Assembly (NCBI RefSeq): GCF_947500975.1
Contig: NZ_CANMUE010000005.1
Span: 168,748 to 232,747, forward strand
Source of the DNA: an uncultured Polaribacter sp.
GTDB lineage: Bacteria; Bacteroidota; Bacteroidia; Flavobacteriales; Flavobacteriaceae
DNA length: 64,000 nt
Reading direction: 5' to 3'
Made by a program: the position numbers and the translations under genes. Of the stretch, positions 52,945-63,987 are shown one piece after another. The notes beneath the pieces are model-generated. The model was given only the letters and a program-made list of their open reading frames with translations, ran no database searches and was not told the origin of the DNA. The first letter of the stretch is position 1, and each line of letters opens with the position of its first letter.

Positions 52945-54906
52945 ATGGAACATAATTCAACATTCCCAATAAAACAAAATGAATTAGATATGCTCAGAGA
53001 TGAAGCCTCTGGTTATTTAAAATCTGTTCAATGGGAGCAAGGTAATAGAGCAAAAAATAAAGATAATGATGCAAAAGACGAATCTATTTTATTGTATTTG
53101 TCAAGAGCAAATAGTGGAAGTAATGTAGAAATAACGTCTGTTTCTAAAACAATTTTAGCATTAAAAAAACGATTATTACCAGATTCAATTGCTATTCCTG
53201 TACATTTAAATCAGACTTTATATGCGGTTCAAGAAGGACTTACTTTAGGTATTTGGATAAAAGATAGTTATTACGATGCCTCTGGTTTATCTAGTTTGTC
53301 AGAAAAAAAATCAGCTTTAGATTCAAATGGAAAAAGAGAATTTGAAAGTAAAATGCAAACAGCAACAGCTTTTCAAATATTTGCAACTTCCTATAAAATA
53401 TTACACGATTTAAAAACGAGCGCATCAGAAGATTTATCAGTAATGAAACAAAAATTTGCAGGTATTCCAGAGGTGTCTTTTTTATCGCCACTAAAAGGAA
53501 TTGCGTGTATGTTGTTTTATTATGAAAAATATTTAGGACATCCAGATATTATTAAAAGCGATAAAGATGTAGTTGATTTTACAGTTGTGTATTTTGAAGC
53601 TTTCATAGACGAAATTAATCTAAGAAAAAGTAGTTTAGAATATACAGAAACCATTACAGATAGAACCTATAAACTTGAAAATACAGATTTTGCTATTTCT
53701 GGTTGGGAAAATACTTTTGCAGGAACAGCAGTAAGTGTAGAATTTAATGAAATTCAGTTTGAACAAATTGTAGGTAATAAAGATGCAAAACATTTTGCAC
53801 GTCGTTTAACAGAACGAATGTTAAGTTATGATTTTGATGCACAAAAAAATCCGTTTCAAGAGTTAGGTGGTTTTATGCCTGTGTTTATGGGATACGGAAT
53901 TCCAGGAACAGGAAAAAGTATGTTAATTGCAGCTATTGCAACTCGTTTAAAAGAGCATTGTGATAATTTAGAGATACCGTTTTTGTTTCATCCAATGCCA
54001 GATACGTTGATATCAACTTTTCAAGGAGGATCTGCAGAAAAAATGGTAGAGTGGATGAAGCCGATGCAAGATCCTACAAAATTAATTTTTGCACCTATTG
54101 ATGATGCTGAAAATAATTTACAGGAAAGAACTGCACAAGGAGTTTCTGCTGGAGTTAAAGAAGTTATCGGTGTTTTCTTACGTTATACAGAAGGCGCTTA
54201 TGCTGTAAATTATGGAAATTCTTCTGTAGGATTGTTTACAAACTTACCCGAAATGTTAGATAAAGCTGTGATCTCTAGAGTGCAAGGTAGGTTTAAGATT
54301 GATGGAGCAAGAACAGAACATGATTTTTTAGATCAAGATTATATTTGGTGGAAGAAATTTGAAAAAACAATTCCTGATTTTGTAAATATGCAAAATCCTA
54401 CGAATTATGAGTTTTTAAAAGATCAGGGTTTAGCAAAAAACATGGGTGATATTTTAAACTCTGTTGCAAAACCATCCGAAGAAAGAGTTTTAGAAGCTTA
54501 TGATAAAGCTCAAAAATTGCACAAAACTAGCGAACATTTGTTTTTTGCAAGCTTGTATAAAGAAATTCAAAAAATATTTCCATTCTTTTCATCAAGAGAT
54601 GTTAGAAATATACAATCTGCAATATCATTACGATTAACAGATTTTGATTTAGAACAAGATTGGTTTGAGAATCCTGAAATTTATTTCAAAAAAGATTACC
54701 AAACCAAGTTTAATATGTTGCAAGAGTTGATGAAAAGTAATATGAATGGATTAGATTTTTCTGAAATTAGAAGACAAGAAGTAGTACGTTATTTGGATAA
54801 TGTTGCTACAATTGCAGATACAGATTTTAAGAGAAAAGTAGATGCAAGAGTAAATCAATTAAATATTGATTTGGAGGCTAGAAGAAATTTTGAAAATGAA
54901 AATTAG
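52945..54906 (+). CDS. AAA+ ATPase with uncharacterised N-terminal half
   Basis: 653 residues. The first 270 residues are unrecognised and mostly helical. A single AAA+ module follows: Walker A GYGIPGTGKS (316-325, Lys324), Walker B-like LIFAPIDDAE (380-389), a GLFTNLPEML sensor region and arginines R445 and R449 in SRVQGRF as finger candidates. About 170 residues of helices follow. The module resembles single-ring remodelling ATPases of the classic AAA clade. It probably acts on the coiled-coil protein or on a membrane partner from the same run of genes. The stop overlaps the NUDIX gene by 11 bases. Confidence 0.9.
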   Translation: MEHNSTFPIKQNELDMLRDEASGYLKSVQWEQGNRAKNKDNDAKDESILLYLSRANSGSNVEITSVSKTILALKKRLLPDSIAIPVHLNQTLYAVQEGLTLGIWIKDSYYDASGLSSLSEKKSALDSNGKREFESKMQTATAFQIFATSYKILHDLKTSASEDLSVMKQKFAGIPEVSFLSPLKGIACMLFYYEKYLGHPDIIKSDKDVVDFTVVYFEAFIDEINLRKSSLEYTETITDRTYKLENTDFAISGWENTFAGTAVSVEFNEIQFEQIVGNKDAKHFARRLTERMLSYDFDAQKNPFQELGGFMPVFMGYGIPGTGKSMLIAAIATRLKEHCDNLEIPFLFHPMPDTLISTFQGGSAEKMVEWMKPMQDPTKLIFAPIDDAENNLQERTAQGVSAGVKEVIGVFLRYTEGAYAVNYGNSSVGLFTNLPEMLDKAVISRVQGRFKIDGARTEHDFLDQDYIWWKKFEKTIPDFVNMQNPTNYEFLKDQGLAKNMGDILNSVAKPSEERVLEAYDKAQKLHKTSEHLFFASLYKEIQKIFPFFSSRDVRNIQSAISLRLTDFDLEQDWFENPEIYFKKDYQTKFNMLQELMKSNMNGLDFSEIRRQEVVRYLDNVATIADTDFKRKVDARVNQLNIDLEARRNFENEN

Positions 54907-55486
54907 TAATAAAATTAAAAATGTTACTTCTAAAGTAGTTTCCAGCTTTTGGGGAAAATTAGAACACATCAATTTTGATTTTACATTTAAAAATGGAAAA
55001 TTAGTAAACTTAACACATGAAGTCTATGGAAAAAATGATGGGGTTGCAATTTTATTATATAATGTAAAGACTAAAAATGTAATTTTATCTAAACAATTTA
55101 GAATGCCTGTTTATCATGCAGGTATTTCAAATGGATTTTCTATTGAAGTTGTTGGTGGTGCTATAGATACAAACGAATCACCAGAAAATTGTGTAATTCG
55201 CGAAACAGAAGAAGAAGTTGGTTATAAAATATCTGAAGTAAAAAAAGTAACTACCACTTTTTTATCTCCTGGAATTGTAAAAGAAAGAGTACACCTGTTT
55301 ATAGGAGAATATACAAACGAAGACAAAACCGAAAAAGGAGGAGGACTTGAAGAAGAAAATGAAGAAATTGAAGTTTTAGAAACATCATTTATAAATGCTT
55401 TGAAAATGATAGAAGTAGAAGAGATTATTGATGCAAGAACAATTATGTTGTTGCAATATTTACAGATTAATAAATTAATAGAATAA
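54896..55486 (+). CDS. NUDIX hydrolase
   Basis: 196 residues from ATG 54896; an earlier in-frame ATG at 54866 would overlap the ATPase more. The Nudix box is complete: G88, E94, R102-E103, E106-E107 and G109 in GGAIDTNESPENCV, then RETEEEVGY. The region before it (YGKNDGVAILLYNVKTKNVI, then KQFRMPVY) resembles GDP-mannose or ADP-ribose pyrophosphatases such as NudK. It hydrolyses a nucleoside diphosphate linked to another group. The 11-base overlap couples it to the ATPase. Confidence 0.92.
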   Translation: MKISNKIKNVTSKVVSSFWGKLEHINFDFTFKNGKLVNLTHEVYGKNDGVAILLYNVKTKNVILSKQFRMPVYHAGISNGFSIEVVGGAIDTNESPENCVIRETEEEVGYKISEVKKVTTTFLSPGIVKERVHLFIGEYTNEDKTEKGGGLEEENEEIEVLETSFINALKMIEVEEIIDARTIMLLQYLQINKLIE

Positions 55487-55528
55487 GAAAAATTCTTTTT
55501 TCTATAGAAGGATTTTAGGATAGGTCAT

Positions 55529-56764
55529 ATGCAAAAACTAAAAGAAGCAAAATTATATAGAAACGAACTAATACCTATTAGTGGAAAACTAGTAGAGCGT
55601 TACAATAAATGTTTGATTAAATTAGGTTTTACAAAAACTAAGTTAACCTCTTTTTCTATTGATGCTATTGGTTGGAGTCCAGAAATTGCTGAAGAAAAAA
55701 ACGAACCTTTTTATTTAAATAATGGCGAGGCAAATCCGCATGCAATTATTATTACACCACTTCAAAAAGGGTTGCCAGTTTACTGTTCTTTTCATTCTTT
55801 TGATAAAGAATTGATGAAATTAGTGTTTAAAACACACTTTAAAAAAATTCAAAATATAACTAGAGATTCTGCAATTTGTGTAGATTTTGATCAAAGTATA
55901 GATGTTTTTTATGAACCTTTAGATGTTTTAAAATACAAAGATGTTGTTATTAATTTTCATTTAATTGATGATTTAGAGAAGGCTAAAAAGGAGCAACTTT
56001 TATTAATAGAAACTTTTAATAGAGATTTTAATTTTATAGACGAAAATTTACATGAACAACTAATTTCATCAGCAAAACAATATGGAGATTTAAGAACTAG
56101 AGATTTAACTTTAGATCCTATAACTTTTACAACAGACTCTTTTTATACAGAAGCTTTTGGAGGAATTTATTTATTGCGAAATTTTATTTCACCTATTTTA
56201 ATTTTTGTCGAAAAAGAAGCTTATAAAGAAGCAATTAATGATACCACTCATGATGTTTTAATGTTTCATATTTCACAACCTGAATTAATAAACCAATTAA
56301 AAGATCATCTAATTATTGAGTGCAATTTATCAGAAGAAGCACAAACAAATAGATATAATAGAATAAAGAATTTTATTTTTTCTGAATACTTAAAAGATTC
56401 ACAACACCCAATTAGAGATATTTTAAGTGATAAAATGTTGTTTAAGAGTTATTTGAATAAAATTGATTTAAAATCGCGTAAAAAAGTAATGAGTGTTGAA
56501 TTGTATTTAGAAAAAAAATCAATTAATAATACCATTAAAATTAAAGATATTGTTGATGAAGAATTTTATGTTGCATTGCATAAACCACACTCATCGTTAA
56601 GACCCAATCATCAAGATTTAATTTGGCATTTGTTGGTTAATATTGCACCAAAAGATGTCTTATTTTTATATTGGTATGATAAAGAACAATTTTTTAAGCT
56701 CTTTAAAACTTTTGATGACTCAACTAAAGATTGGATTATTGAAACGATTAAAAGTGGATTTTAG
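55529..56764 (+). CDS. Uncharacterised protein (possibly DUF6638)
   Basis: 411 residues, soluble. It starts MQKLKEAKLYRNELIPISGK and contains IDAIGWSPEIAEEKNEPFYL, then HAIIITPLQKGLPVYCSFHS, and ends with LFYWYDKEQFFKLF-like aromatic-rich sequence. From memory this resembles DUF6638, common near such ATPase genes in Bacteroidota, but I cannot confirm that. No catalytic motif stands out. It lies 42 bases after the NUDIX gene on the same strand. Confidence 0.75.
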   Translation: MQKLKEAKLYRNELIPISGKLVERYNKCLIKLGFTKTKLTSFSIDAIGWSPEIAEEKNEPFYLNNGEANPHAIIITPLQKGLPVYCSFHSFDKELMKLVFKTHFKKIQNITRDSAICVDFDQSIDVFYEPLDVLKYKDVVINFHLIDDLEKAKKEQLLLIETFNRDFNFIDENLHEQLISSAKQYGDLRTRDLTLDPITFTTDSFYTEAFGGIYLLRNFISPILIFVEKEAYKEAINDTTHDVLMFHISQPELINQLKDHLIIECNLSEEAQTNRYNRIKNFIFSEYLKDSQHPIRDILSDKMLFKSYLNKIDLKSRKKVMSVELYLEKKSINNTIKIKDIVDEEFYVALHKPHSSLRPNHQDLIWHLLVNIAPKDVLFLYWYDKEQFFKLFKTFDDSTKDWIIETIKSGF

Positions 56765-56821
56765 AAAAAAATAGATTAATTTTATAAGAAGTTGAAAATA
56801 TATTTTAGTTAAAATCTAAGG

Positions 56822-57274
56822 ATGAAAAACATATTTGAATTAGAAGTATCATCAGAAATTATTGATAGAATTAATTTATTAACACCAGCAACGAAAAGTT
56901 TATGGGGTAAAATGAATGTTTCGCAAATGCTAGCTCATTGTAATGTAACTTACGAAATGGTTTATACTGAGAAACACCCAAAACCAAATTTTGTAATGAA
57001 GCTTATTTTAAAAACATTTGTTAAAAAGATTGTTGTTGGAGAAAAAGAATATTCAAAAAATGGAAAAACTGCACCACAATTTTTAATATCTGATGAAAGA
57101 GAATTTGAGAAGGAAAAGAAAAACTTAATAGATTATATTAAGAAAACCCAAAAGTTAGGAGCTACTTATTTTGATCAAAAAGAATCACATTCATTTGGTA
57201 AATTGAATAAAAAAGAATGGAATAATATGTTTTACAAACACTTGGATCATCATTTATCTCAATTTGGAGTTTAA
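56822..57274 (+). CDS. DUF1569 (DinB-like) protein
   Basis: 150 residues. It shows LTPATKSLWGKMNVSQMLAH at about 20-39 and NKKEWNNMFYKHLDHHLSQF at the end. The His in MLAHC and the paired His in HLDHH fit the three-histidine metal site of the DinB/DUF1569 four-helix bundle. Members of this superfamily include thiol transferases; the role here is not known. It is 57 bases after the DUF6638-like gene, co-directional. Confidence 0.85.
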   Translation: MKNIFELEVSSEIIDRINLLTPATKSLWGKMNVSQMLAHCNVTYEMVYTEKHPKPNFVMKLILKTFVKKIVVGEKEYSKNGKTAPQFLISDEREFEKEKKNLIDYIKKTQKLGATYFDQKESHSFGKLNKKEWNNMFYKHLDHHLSQFGV

Positions 57275-57328
57275 TTAAATAATATTCAGTTAAAGGTTTA
57301 AAGCTTTTAATTCTTAAATTTAAAAATT

Positions 57329-57850
57329 ATGACACTAGAACTTATCATATTTATAGCATCTATTTTATTTGGAGCAATTATTTTCTGGAGAGAATCTCAA
57401 GGAAATGCTATTTATCGTTTTTTTAATAAAATAATGAATTCCAAAGAATTACAAATGAAATCAGGAGATAAAAAAGGGTTTGTGTATCAACAGTCACTTT
57501 TATTAAGATTGGTTTTTATAATAGCTTTATTTTTGATAATAATTCTAATAACAAGATTTCTAATTCCTATTGATTTAGCAACTATTTCCTTATTTGCTTC
57601 AATGATTTTTGGAACTTTAGTAGGAACCTATTTAGCAGGTTTTATTTTTAAATCAACAGCGGTTATAGAAGAACAAGCTGATTCTTTAGAAGATAAATTT
57701 CAAGATGTTATAGAAAAAGGAAAAGATTTTATTGAGGATTTACAAACAAAAGATTCAAAAAAAATAGAAGAGATAGAAGTAAATAAAGAAGCACCTAAGG
57801 CTGATGAAAAAAGTGCTAGAGAGCGTTTAAAAGATAAAGGTTTGTTGTAG
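57329..57850 (+). CDS. Three-helix membrane protein with cytoplasmic acidic tail
   Basis: 173 residues, not recognised. Hydrophobic segments span about 3-20, 58-78 and 82-107. After KSTAVIEEQADSLEDKFQDV there is a Glu/Lys-rich tail of about 60 residues ending ERLKDKGLL. The helix order fits three transmembrane segments. It lies 54 bases after the DUF1569 gene and 110 bases before another membrane-protein gene, with a palindromic repeat in that gap. Possibly the membrane anchor of the AAA+ cluster (inference). Confidence 0.75.
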   Translation: MTLELIIFIASILFGAIIFWRESQGNAIYRFFNKIMNSKELQMKSGDKKGFVYQQSLLLRLVFIIALFLIIILITRFLIPIDLATISLFASMIFGTLVGTYLAGFIFKSTAVIEEQADSLEDKFQDVIEKGKDFIEDLQTKDSKKIEEIEVNKEAPKADEKSARERLKDKGLL

Positions 57851-57854
57851 TAAG

Positions 57855-57949
57855 TCTCATTACGAGGAGTTTTCGACGAAGAAATCTTTTAAATTAAAAC
57901 TAAAAATTAACAGATTGCCACGACTTTTTTTCAAAAGTCTAGCAATGAC
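57855..57949. repeat. MITE-like imperfect palindrome
   Basis: The end TCATTACGAG (57857-57866) is matched inverted by CTAGCAATGA (57939-57948), 8 of 10. Inside, GAAATCT and AGATTGCC repeat the symmetry. From memory it is a decayed copy of the CGTCATTGCGAGGA palindromic element found across many bacteria. Confidence 0.7.
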
Positions 57950-57960
57950 AGATATATATT

Positions 57961-59649
57961 ATGTTAAAAAATTATTGGAAAAAAGGAGCAAAACAAAAGA
58001 AGGTAGTTGTTTTATTAAGTATAATAGCTTTAGTGTTATTATTTTTTTTAAGAGATGATTATCAACCAGCATTATTATTTTTTAGAAAATTCATTTTTCT
58101 AATTTTATTAGGTTTTACAGTTTTGTTTTTTGGGTTGAGAAAATTCAGAAATTCAGCAAGTTCAGGAAAAAGAATAGGGATTTTAATTTTGATATCCTTC
58201 TTTTTTGGTGCAGTTTATTTTGTAGGGTTTCATTTTAAATTTTATGATTATATGAAAACCTATAATGTTTTTAATGATTTAAATCGAGTTGAAATTGTAG
58301 AATTACCATTAACACAGAATGAAAGAATTCAACCATTAAGAAATATTTTTTCAATGGCAAATGAATCTGTAGGCGAAACTAAAGATGTTTCTTTGCCGCA
58401 TTTGGTTAGAATTGATGGTTCTAATCAATGGACAATGGCAATTCAGCCCACAGAAAAATATGTTTGGCAAGGTATAAAAGACAATACCGAAGAGGTTTTT
58501 TCGGTGTCAAGTACAACACCTTTTCCTCGTTTTTCTAGTGAAAATAGAATACCTGTTACGTTTTCAATTGGAGAATCTTTAAAATTTAGTAGAAACACTT
58601 ATAATGCAGTTGTTCAACGTTTAAATATTTGGAAATTATTTAATTACGAGCCAAGTGATACCTATTATATGAAAAACGATAAAGGTGCTTGGGTAGAAGT
58701 GGTAAGTTTAATAAAATGGAAAGGTTTCTTTTTTCCTTACCCAACTTTTGGCGGAGTAATGGTGATAGAAAACGGAGCGCATGATTTTAACGATTATTTA
58801 GAGAGAATTACAATTGGTAAAGGAAAATTTATTTCGCCAGAAGAAATGAAAAACTATCAATTTTTAACAAGGCAAAATACCTTATCTGAAAAAGTTTCTA
58901 GATTAAAAGCAGAGAGTTTAAAGTTTTTAGGTGGTTTTCAAGATCCATTGCCTTGGAATATGAAAACAGCTGTTAAAATTCCAGATTTAACAGATGATCA
59001 AAATCAACAACCTTTTGTAACCGATTTCGATTTTTCTGATACCAAAACGGGTGCTTACAGTGGTTTGTATCATTGGTTTGGATTAGAGCCAGTTGGCGAT
59101 GAACGAACCAGTTTAACCTTTAGTGTTTTTATTCCTGCAGACGGTACAGATGCTTTGTATTATTACGATCATGCTTCAAAAAAACAAGGTTATGCAGGTG
59201 TTTCTGCAATGCCTTTAAAAGTAATTGAATCTAAAAAAGAATATGATTGGTCTGTAAATAAACCAGTAGAATTTAGACCATATATTAAAAATATTTCTGG
59301 TAGAAAACGAATGTTTTTTTTGAGTACAATTTCTGCTATTAAAAAAGAAAATTCACAGTTCGATGGTTCTGCAACGCCAGATTTAGCATTAATTGATAGT
59401 GAGTATAGAGATGTTGTTTGGATTGATGCAAAAAGACCGAGTACTTGGAACGAAGAAGTTTACAAACAATTAAATGAAGCTTGGAGATCAAGTGAAAAAA
59501 CTAATATTTATTTTGATAAAGAAAAAACAATTGTAGAAAAAAATCAACAAATATTAGATTCTATAAAGATACTTTCCAAGAAAGAAATTAATGTAAAAAA
59601 GATTCAAGAACTTCAAAAACAAATAGATTCTATTAAAATGAATGAATAA
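57961..59649 (+). CDS. Membrane protein with large probably extracytoplasmic domain
   Basis: 562 residues, not recognised. Three transmembrane helices occur near the N-terminus (about 13-30, 43-59 and 72-90), with a positively charged start (WKKGAKQKK). That predicts a cytosolic N-terminus and about 470 residues outside the cytoplasm. That domain has LPHLVRIDGSNQWTMAIQPT, then SLIKWKGFFFPYPTFGGVMV, and a short coiled coil at the end (about 525-560). It is the last gene of the plus-strand run and is followed by a structured intergenic element 8 bases after its stop. Confidence 0.78.
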   Translation: MLKNYWKKGAKQKKVVVLLSIIALVLLFFLRDDYQPALLFFRKFIFLILLGFTVLFFGLRKFRNSASSGKRIGILILISFFFGAVYFVGFHFKFYDYMKTYNVFNDLNRVEIVELPLTQNERIQPLRNIFSMANESVGETKDVSLPHLVRIDGSNQWTMAIQPTEKYVWQGIKDNTEEVFSVSSTTPFPRFSSENRIPVTFSIGESLKFSRNTYNAVVQRLNIWKLFNYEPSDTYYMKNDKGAWVEVVSLIKWKGFFFPYPTFGGVMVIENGAHDFNDYLERITIGKGKFISPEEMKNYQFLTRQNTLSEKVSRLKAESLKFLGGFQDPLPWNMKTAVKIPDLTDDQNQQPFVTDFDFSDTKTGAYSGLYHWFGLEPVGDERTSLTFSVFIPADGTDALYYYDHASKKQGYAGVSAMPLKVIESKKEYDWSVNKPVEFRPYIKNISGRKRMFFLSTISAIKKENSQFDGSATPDLALIDSEYRDVVWIDAKRPSTWNEEVYKQLNEAWRSSEKTNIYFDKEKTIVEKNQQILDSIKILSKKEINVKKIQELQKQIDSIKMNE

Positions 59650-59657
59650 TTTATTTT

Positions 59658-59806
59658 GAAGCTATTTCCTGCTTTCCGCACTCGCTTTTTTTATGCTGAA
59701 TTTATTTTCTCTTCTTTTTATAAAAGACTAATAGATTATTGTAGATAGTAAGTTTTTTAAATCATCAAAAAAAAGAGCTCAAACAATTGCTACAATCAGG
59801 GCTAAA
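59658..59806 (+). repeat. Structured flavobacterial intergenic element, copy B
   Basis: It begins GAAGCTATTTCCTGCTTTCC (from 59658) and ends GCTACAATCAGGGCTAA. CCTG/CAGG and AGC/GCT at the ends can pair, and CTTTTTTT (59685-59692) pairs with AAAAAAAG (59767-59775). The interior of about 75 bases is AT-rich. The rest of the 408-base gap (to 60060) shows nothing else. Confidence 0.65.
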
Positions 59807-60060
59807 CTAGTTTGCTAATTTTAAGAGTTGAAAAAAATATTTATTTATTAAATAACAACCTACTTTTCATAGCAAAAAGCAATTGTATTTTGGCTTTTTT
59901 TTTGAATAGGTAAATTATTACTTGTTCATTATAGTTACTTGTTTGATCTAAATTTAAGTAACAAAACAATAATACTGCAGTAAGTTCTTTATTAAAAAAG
60001 GAACACAACTATTTGTGAAATTCAAAATCCTTTTTCTTATTTTTATCAAAAATTATATTG

Positions 60061-60621
60061 ATGAAAAAAATCACCTTAATAATTATCTTAACAACTATCT
60101 TTTCTATGAATTCTCAAGATAAATTACCTTACTATCAAATTCCTGAACCTGCGAAAGAATTTACTCCAGGTACAACAGCAAGTAGAATGGTAGATGGTTT
60201 GGGTTTCAGGTATTATTGGGCAACAGAGGGTTTAACGGAAAAAGATTTAAGATTTAAACCAAATGAAGAAGCAAGAACAACTGAGGAAACTATAGATCAT
60301 ATTTTGGGTTTGTCTCAAGTAATTTTAAATGCTACTTTAAAAGTTGCAAACGGAGCCAAACAACCAGAAATGACTTATGCTGAGAAACGTAAAAAAACAT
60401 TAATAAACCTAAAAAAGGCAAGTGATATTTTAAGAAACAGTAATGATGTGTCAGAATTTAAATTGATTTTTGGAGAAAAAGTATATCCATTTTGGAATGC
60501 AATTAATGGCCCTATAGCAGATGCAATTTGGCATGTAGGTCAAGTTGTTTCTTTTAGACGATCTTCTGGTAATCCTTTTCCAAAAGGAGTTAGTGTTTTA
60601 CAGGGTATAAAGAAAAGCTAA
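60061..60621 (+). CDS. Exported DinB-superfamily protein
   Basis: 186 residues from ATG 60061, one codon after a possible TTG. A signal peptide (KITLIIILTTIFSMNSQ) is followed by a DinB-like bundle: DGLGFRYYWATEGLTEKDLR, then TIDHILGLSQVIL (the usual first His) and NGPIADAIWHVGQVVSFRRS (third His), typical of metal-binding DinB-like proteins. The stop is directly followed by the ligA ATG. Function unknown, possibly a thiol-dependent enzyme. Confidence 0.85.
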   Translation: MKKITLIIILTTIFSMNSQDKLPYYQIPEPAKEFTPGTTASRMVDGLGFRYYWATEGLTEKDLRFKPNEEARTTEETIDHILGLSQVILNATLKVANGAKQPEMTYAEKRKKTLINLKKASDILRNSNDVSEFKLIFGEKVYPFWNAINGPIADAIWHVGQVVSFRRSSGNPFPKGVSVLQGIKKS

Positions 60622-62619
<1,998 letters not shown>

Positions 62620-62655
62620 CTTTGGCTACCTTTTTGCAATCAAGATTAATATAAT

Positions 62656-63399
62656 TTGAAGAAACTTCTATACATATATATAATAGGATTCACAATACTC
62701 ACTTTTTCACAAAAAAGAGAGCAAGATTCCTTACCTAAAAACATAGATGATTATGTTTTTGTAAACCCAGGAGATACGCTTACTATTAATCTCAAAGGAA
62801 TCTCGATATTACCAAAACATAAATTTAATTCAAAAGACGATGTTCGATACTATTTATGGTTTCGCAGAAAAGTATTTAAGGCTTATCCTTATGCACAGTT
62901 AGCTTCTGAAAGATTAGATTCTTTAAAATCTAGACTCCATAAAATAAAAAAAAGAAGTAAAAGACAAAAGTATACCAAAAGAATTCAAAAGTATATTGAA
63001 GGTGAGTTTTCAGATCAAATAAAAAAGATGACTACTACAGAGGGGCGAATTTTAATTAAGTTAATACATCGCCAAACTGGTCAATCTGCTTTTAATAATA
63101 TTAAAGAGTTAAGAAGTGGTTGGCGAGCATTTTGGTATAACACAACGGCCAATGTGTTTAAACTATCACTAAAAACAGAATATCACCCAGAAGCAGTTAA
63201 TGAAGATTTTCTAATTGAAGATGTTTTACAGCGTGCTTTTATGGATGGTGCTTTAAAAGAGCAAGAAACTAAACTGAATTTCGATTTTCAGAAAATTACT
63301 TTAGATAAAAAATCTAAGATTGATATAGAAGAGTATAGGCAAATGTTTGCCAAGTTGAAGAAAAAGAAAAAAAGAAAGAAAATTAAAAGTAAAAAATAG
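62656..63399 (+). CDS. DUF4294 family exported protein
   Basis: 247 residues from TTG 62656. A signal peptide (LLYIYIIGFTILTFSQ) leads to the conserved core YYLWFRRKVFKAYPYAQLAS, RILIKLIHRQTGQSAF and LRSGWRAFWYNTTANVFKLS. This is the pattern of DUF4294, a flavobacterial family without assigned function. The C-terminus is a lysine tail (KKKKKRKKIKSKK). It lies 36 bases after ligA and may be co-transcribed. AT-rich sequence with no gene follows to 63802. Confidence 0.87.
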   Translation: MKKLLYIYIIGFTILTFSQKREQDSLPKNIDDYVFVNPGDTLTINLKGISILPKHKFNSKDDVRYYLWFRRKVFKAYPYAQLASERLDSLKSRLHKIKKRSKRQKYTKRIQKYIEGEFSDQIKKMTTTEGRILIKLIHRQTGQSAFNNIKELRSGWRAFWYNTTANVFKLSLKTEYHPEAVNEDFLIEDVLQRAFMDGALKEQETKLNFDFQKITLDKKSKIDIEEYRQMFAKLKKKKKRKKIKSKK

Positions 63400-63802
63400 G
63401 CTTTCTTTTTGCTATTTCCTTTTATTAAGGAGTAATTATTTTTTATAGGTATTATATAAGTAAATAAAAAGGTCTGTTTTCGTTGTTGTATTTGCTTTAT
63501 GTTTTGTTTAAAATGTAATATTTTCTATAAACTTACAGTTTACTTTTAATAAAAAAAGATTTAATTTTAGTTCTTAACAGAGTATTTCTGGATTAAATTA
63601 GGTTTTATAGTATTTAAAAAATTATTTTTTGGTCTTTATATTCAAAGATGAAACCTTTACCTTTCTTTTGTTTTGTATTATTTAGGGTTAGTTAATCAAA
63701 TACTTTTCAAATTCAATTATTTTTTTTGATGATGTAAGTTATTAGTTTTAATGGTTTTAAGTTTTAGTTTTAAATTATTTTAAAAAAAGGTTTAAAAAAT
63801 AG
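63400..63802. other. AT-rich region without a gene
   Basis: About 400 bases of low-complexity AT-rich sequence. A weak hairpin (TTCCTT/AAGGAG near 63416-63432) may end the DUF4294 transcript. Nothing else is seen. Confidence 0.6.
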
Positions 63803-63856
63803 TTGTGGGTGTAGAAATGAGTTGTATATTTGCACCCGCTAACGGAAATATGTTAG
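63803..63856 (+). promoter_or_regulatory. Stable-RNA-type promoter P1 with leader hairpin
   Basis: TTG at 63803-63805 and TATATTTG at 63825-63832 are 19 bases apart. The presumed start is in CACCCGC. The leader begins with CTAAC (63839-63843) pairing with GTTAG (63852-63856). Confidence 0.75.
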
Positions 63857-63959
63857 TTTAGTTCATTGATTTTTCTGAGTTTTATTTACTGGGTATTTGG
63901 TGGTGAGTTTGGTTTTAGGTTTTAAAAAAAACTTTAAAAATAAATCACTTTTTATTAGG

Positions 63960-63987
63960 TTTGTAAAACAAACAAGTTGTATTTTTG
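63960..63987 (+). promoter_or_regulatory. Stable-RNA-type promoter P2 at the window end
   Basis: TTTG at 63960-63963 and TATTTTTG at 63980-63987, followed by CAGTCCG as at other stable-RNA promoters here. The transcribed gene lies beyond the window. Confidence 0.65.
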
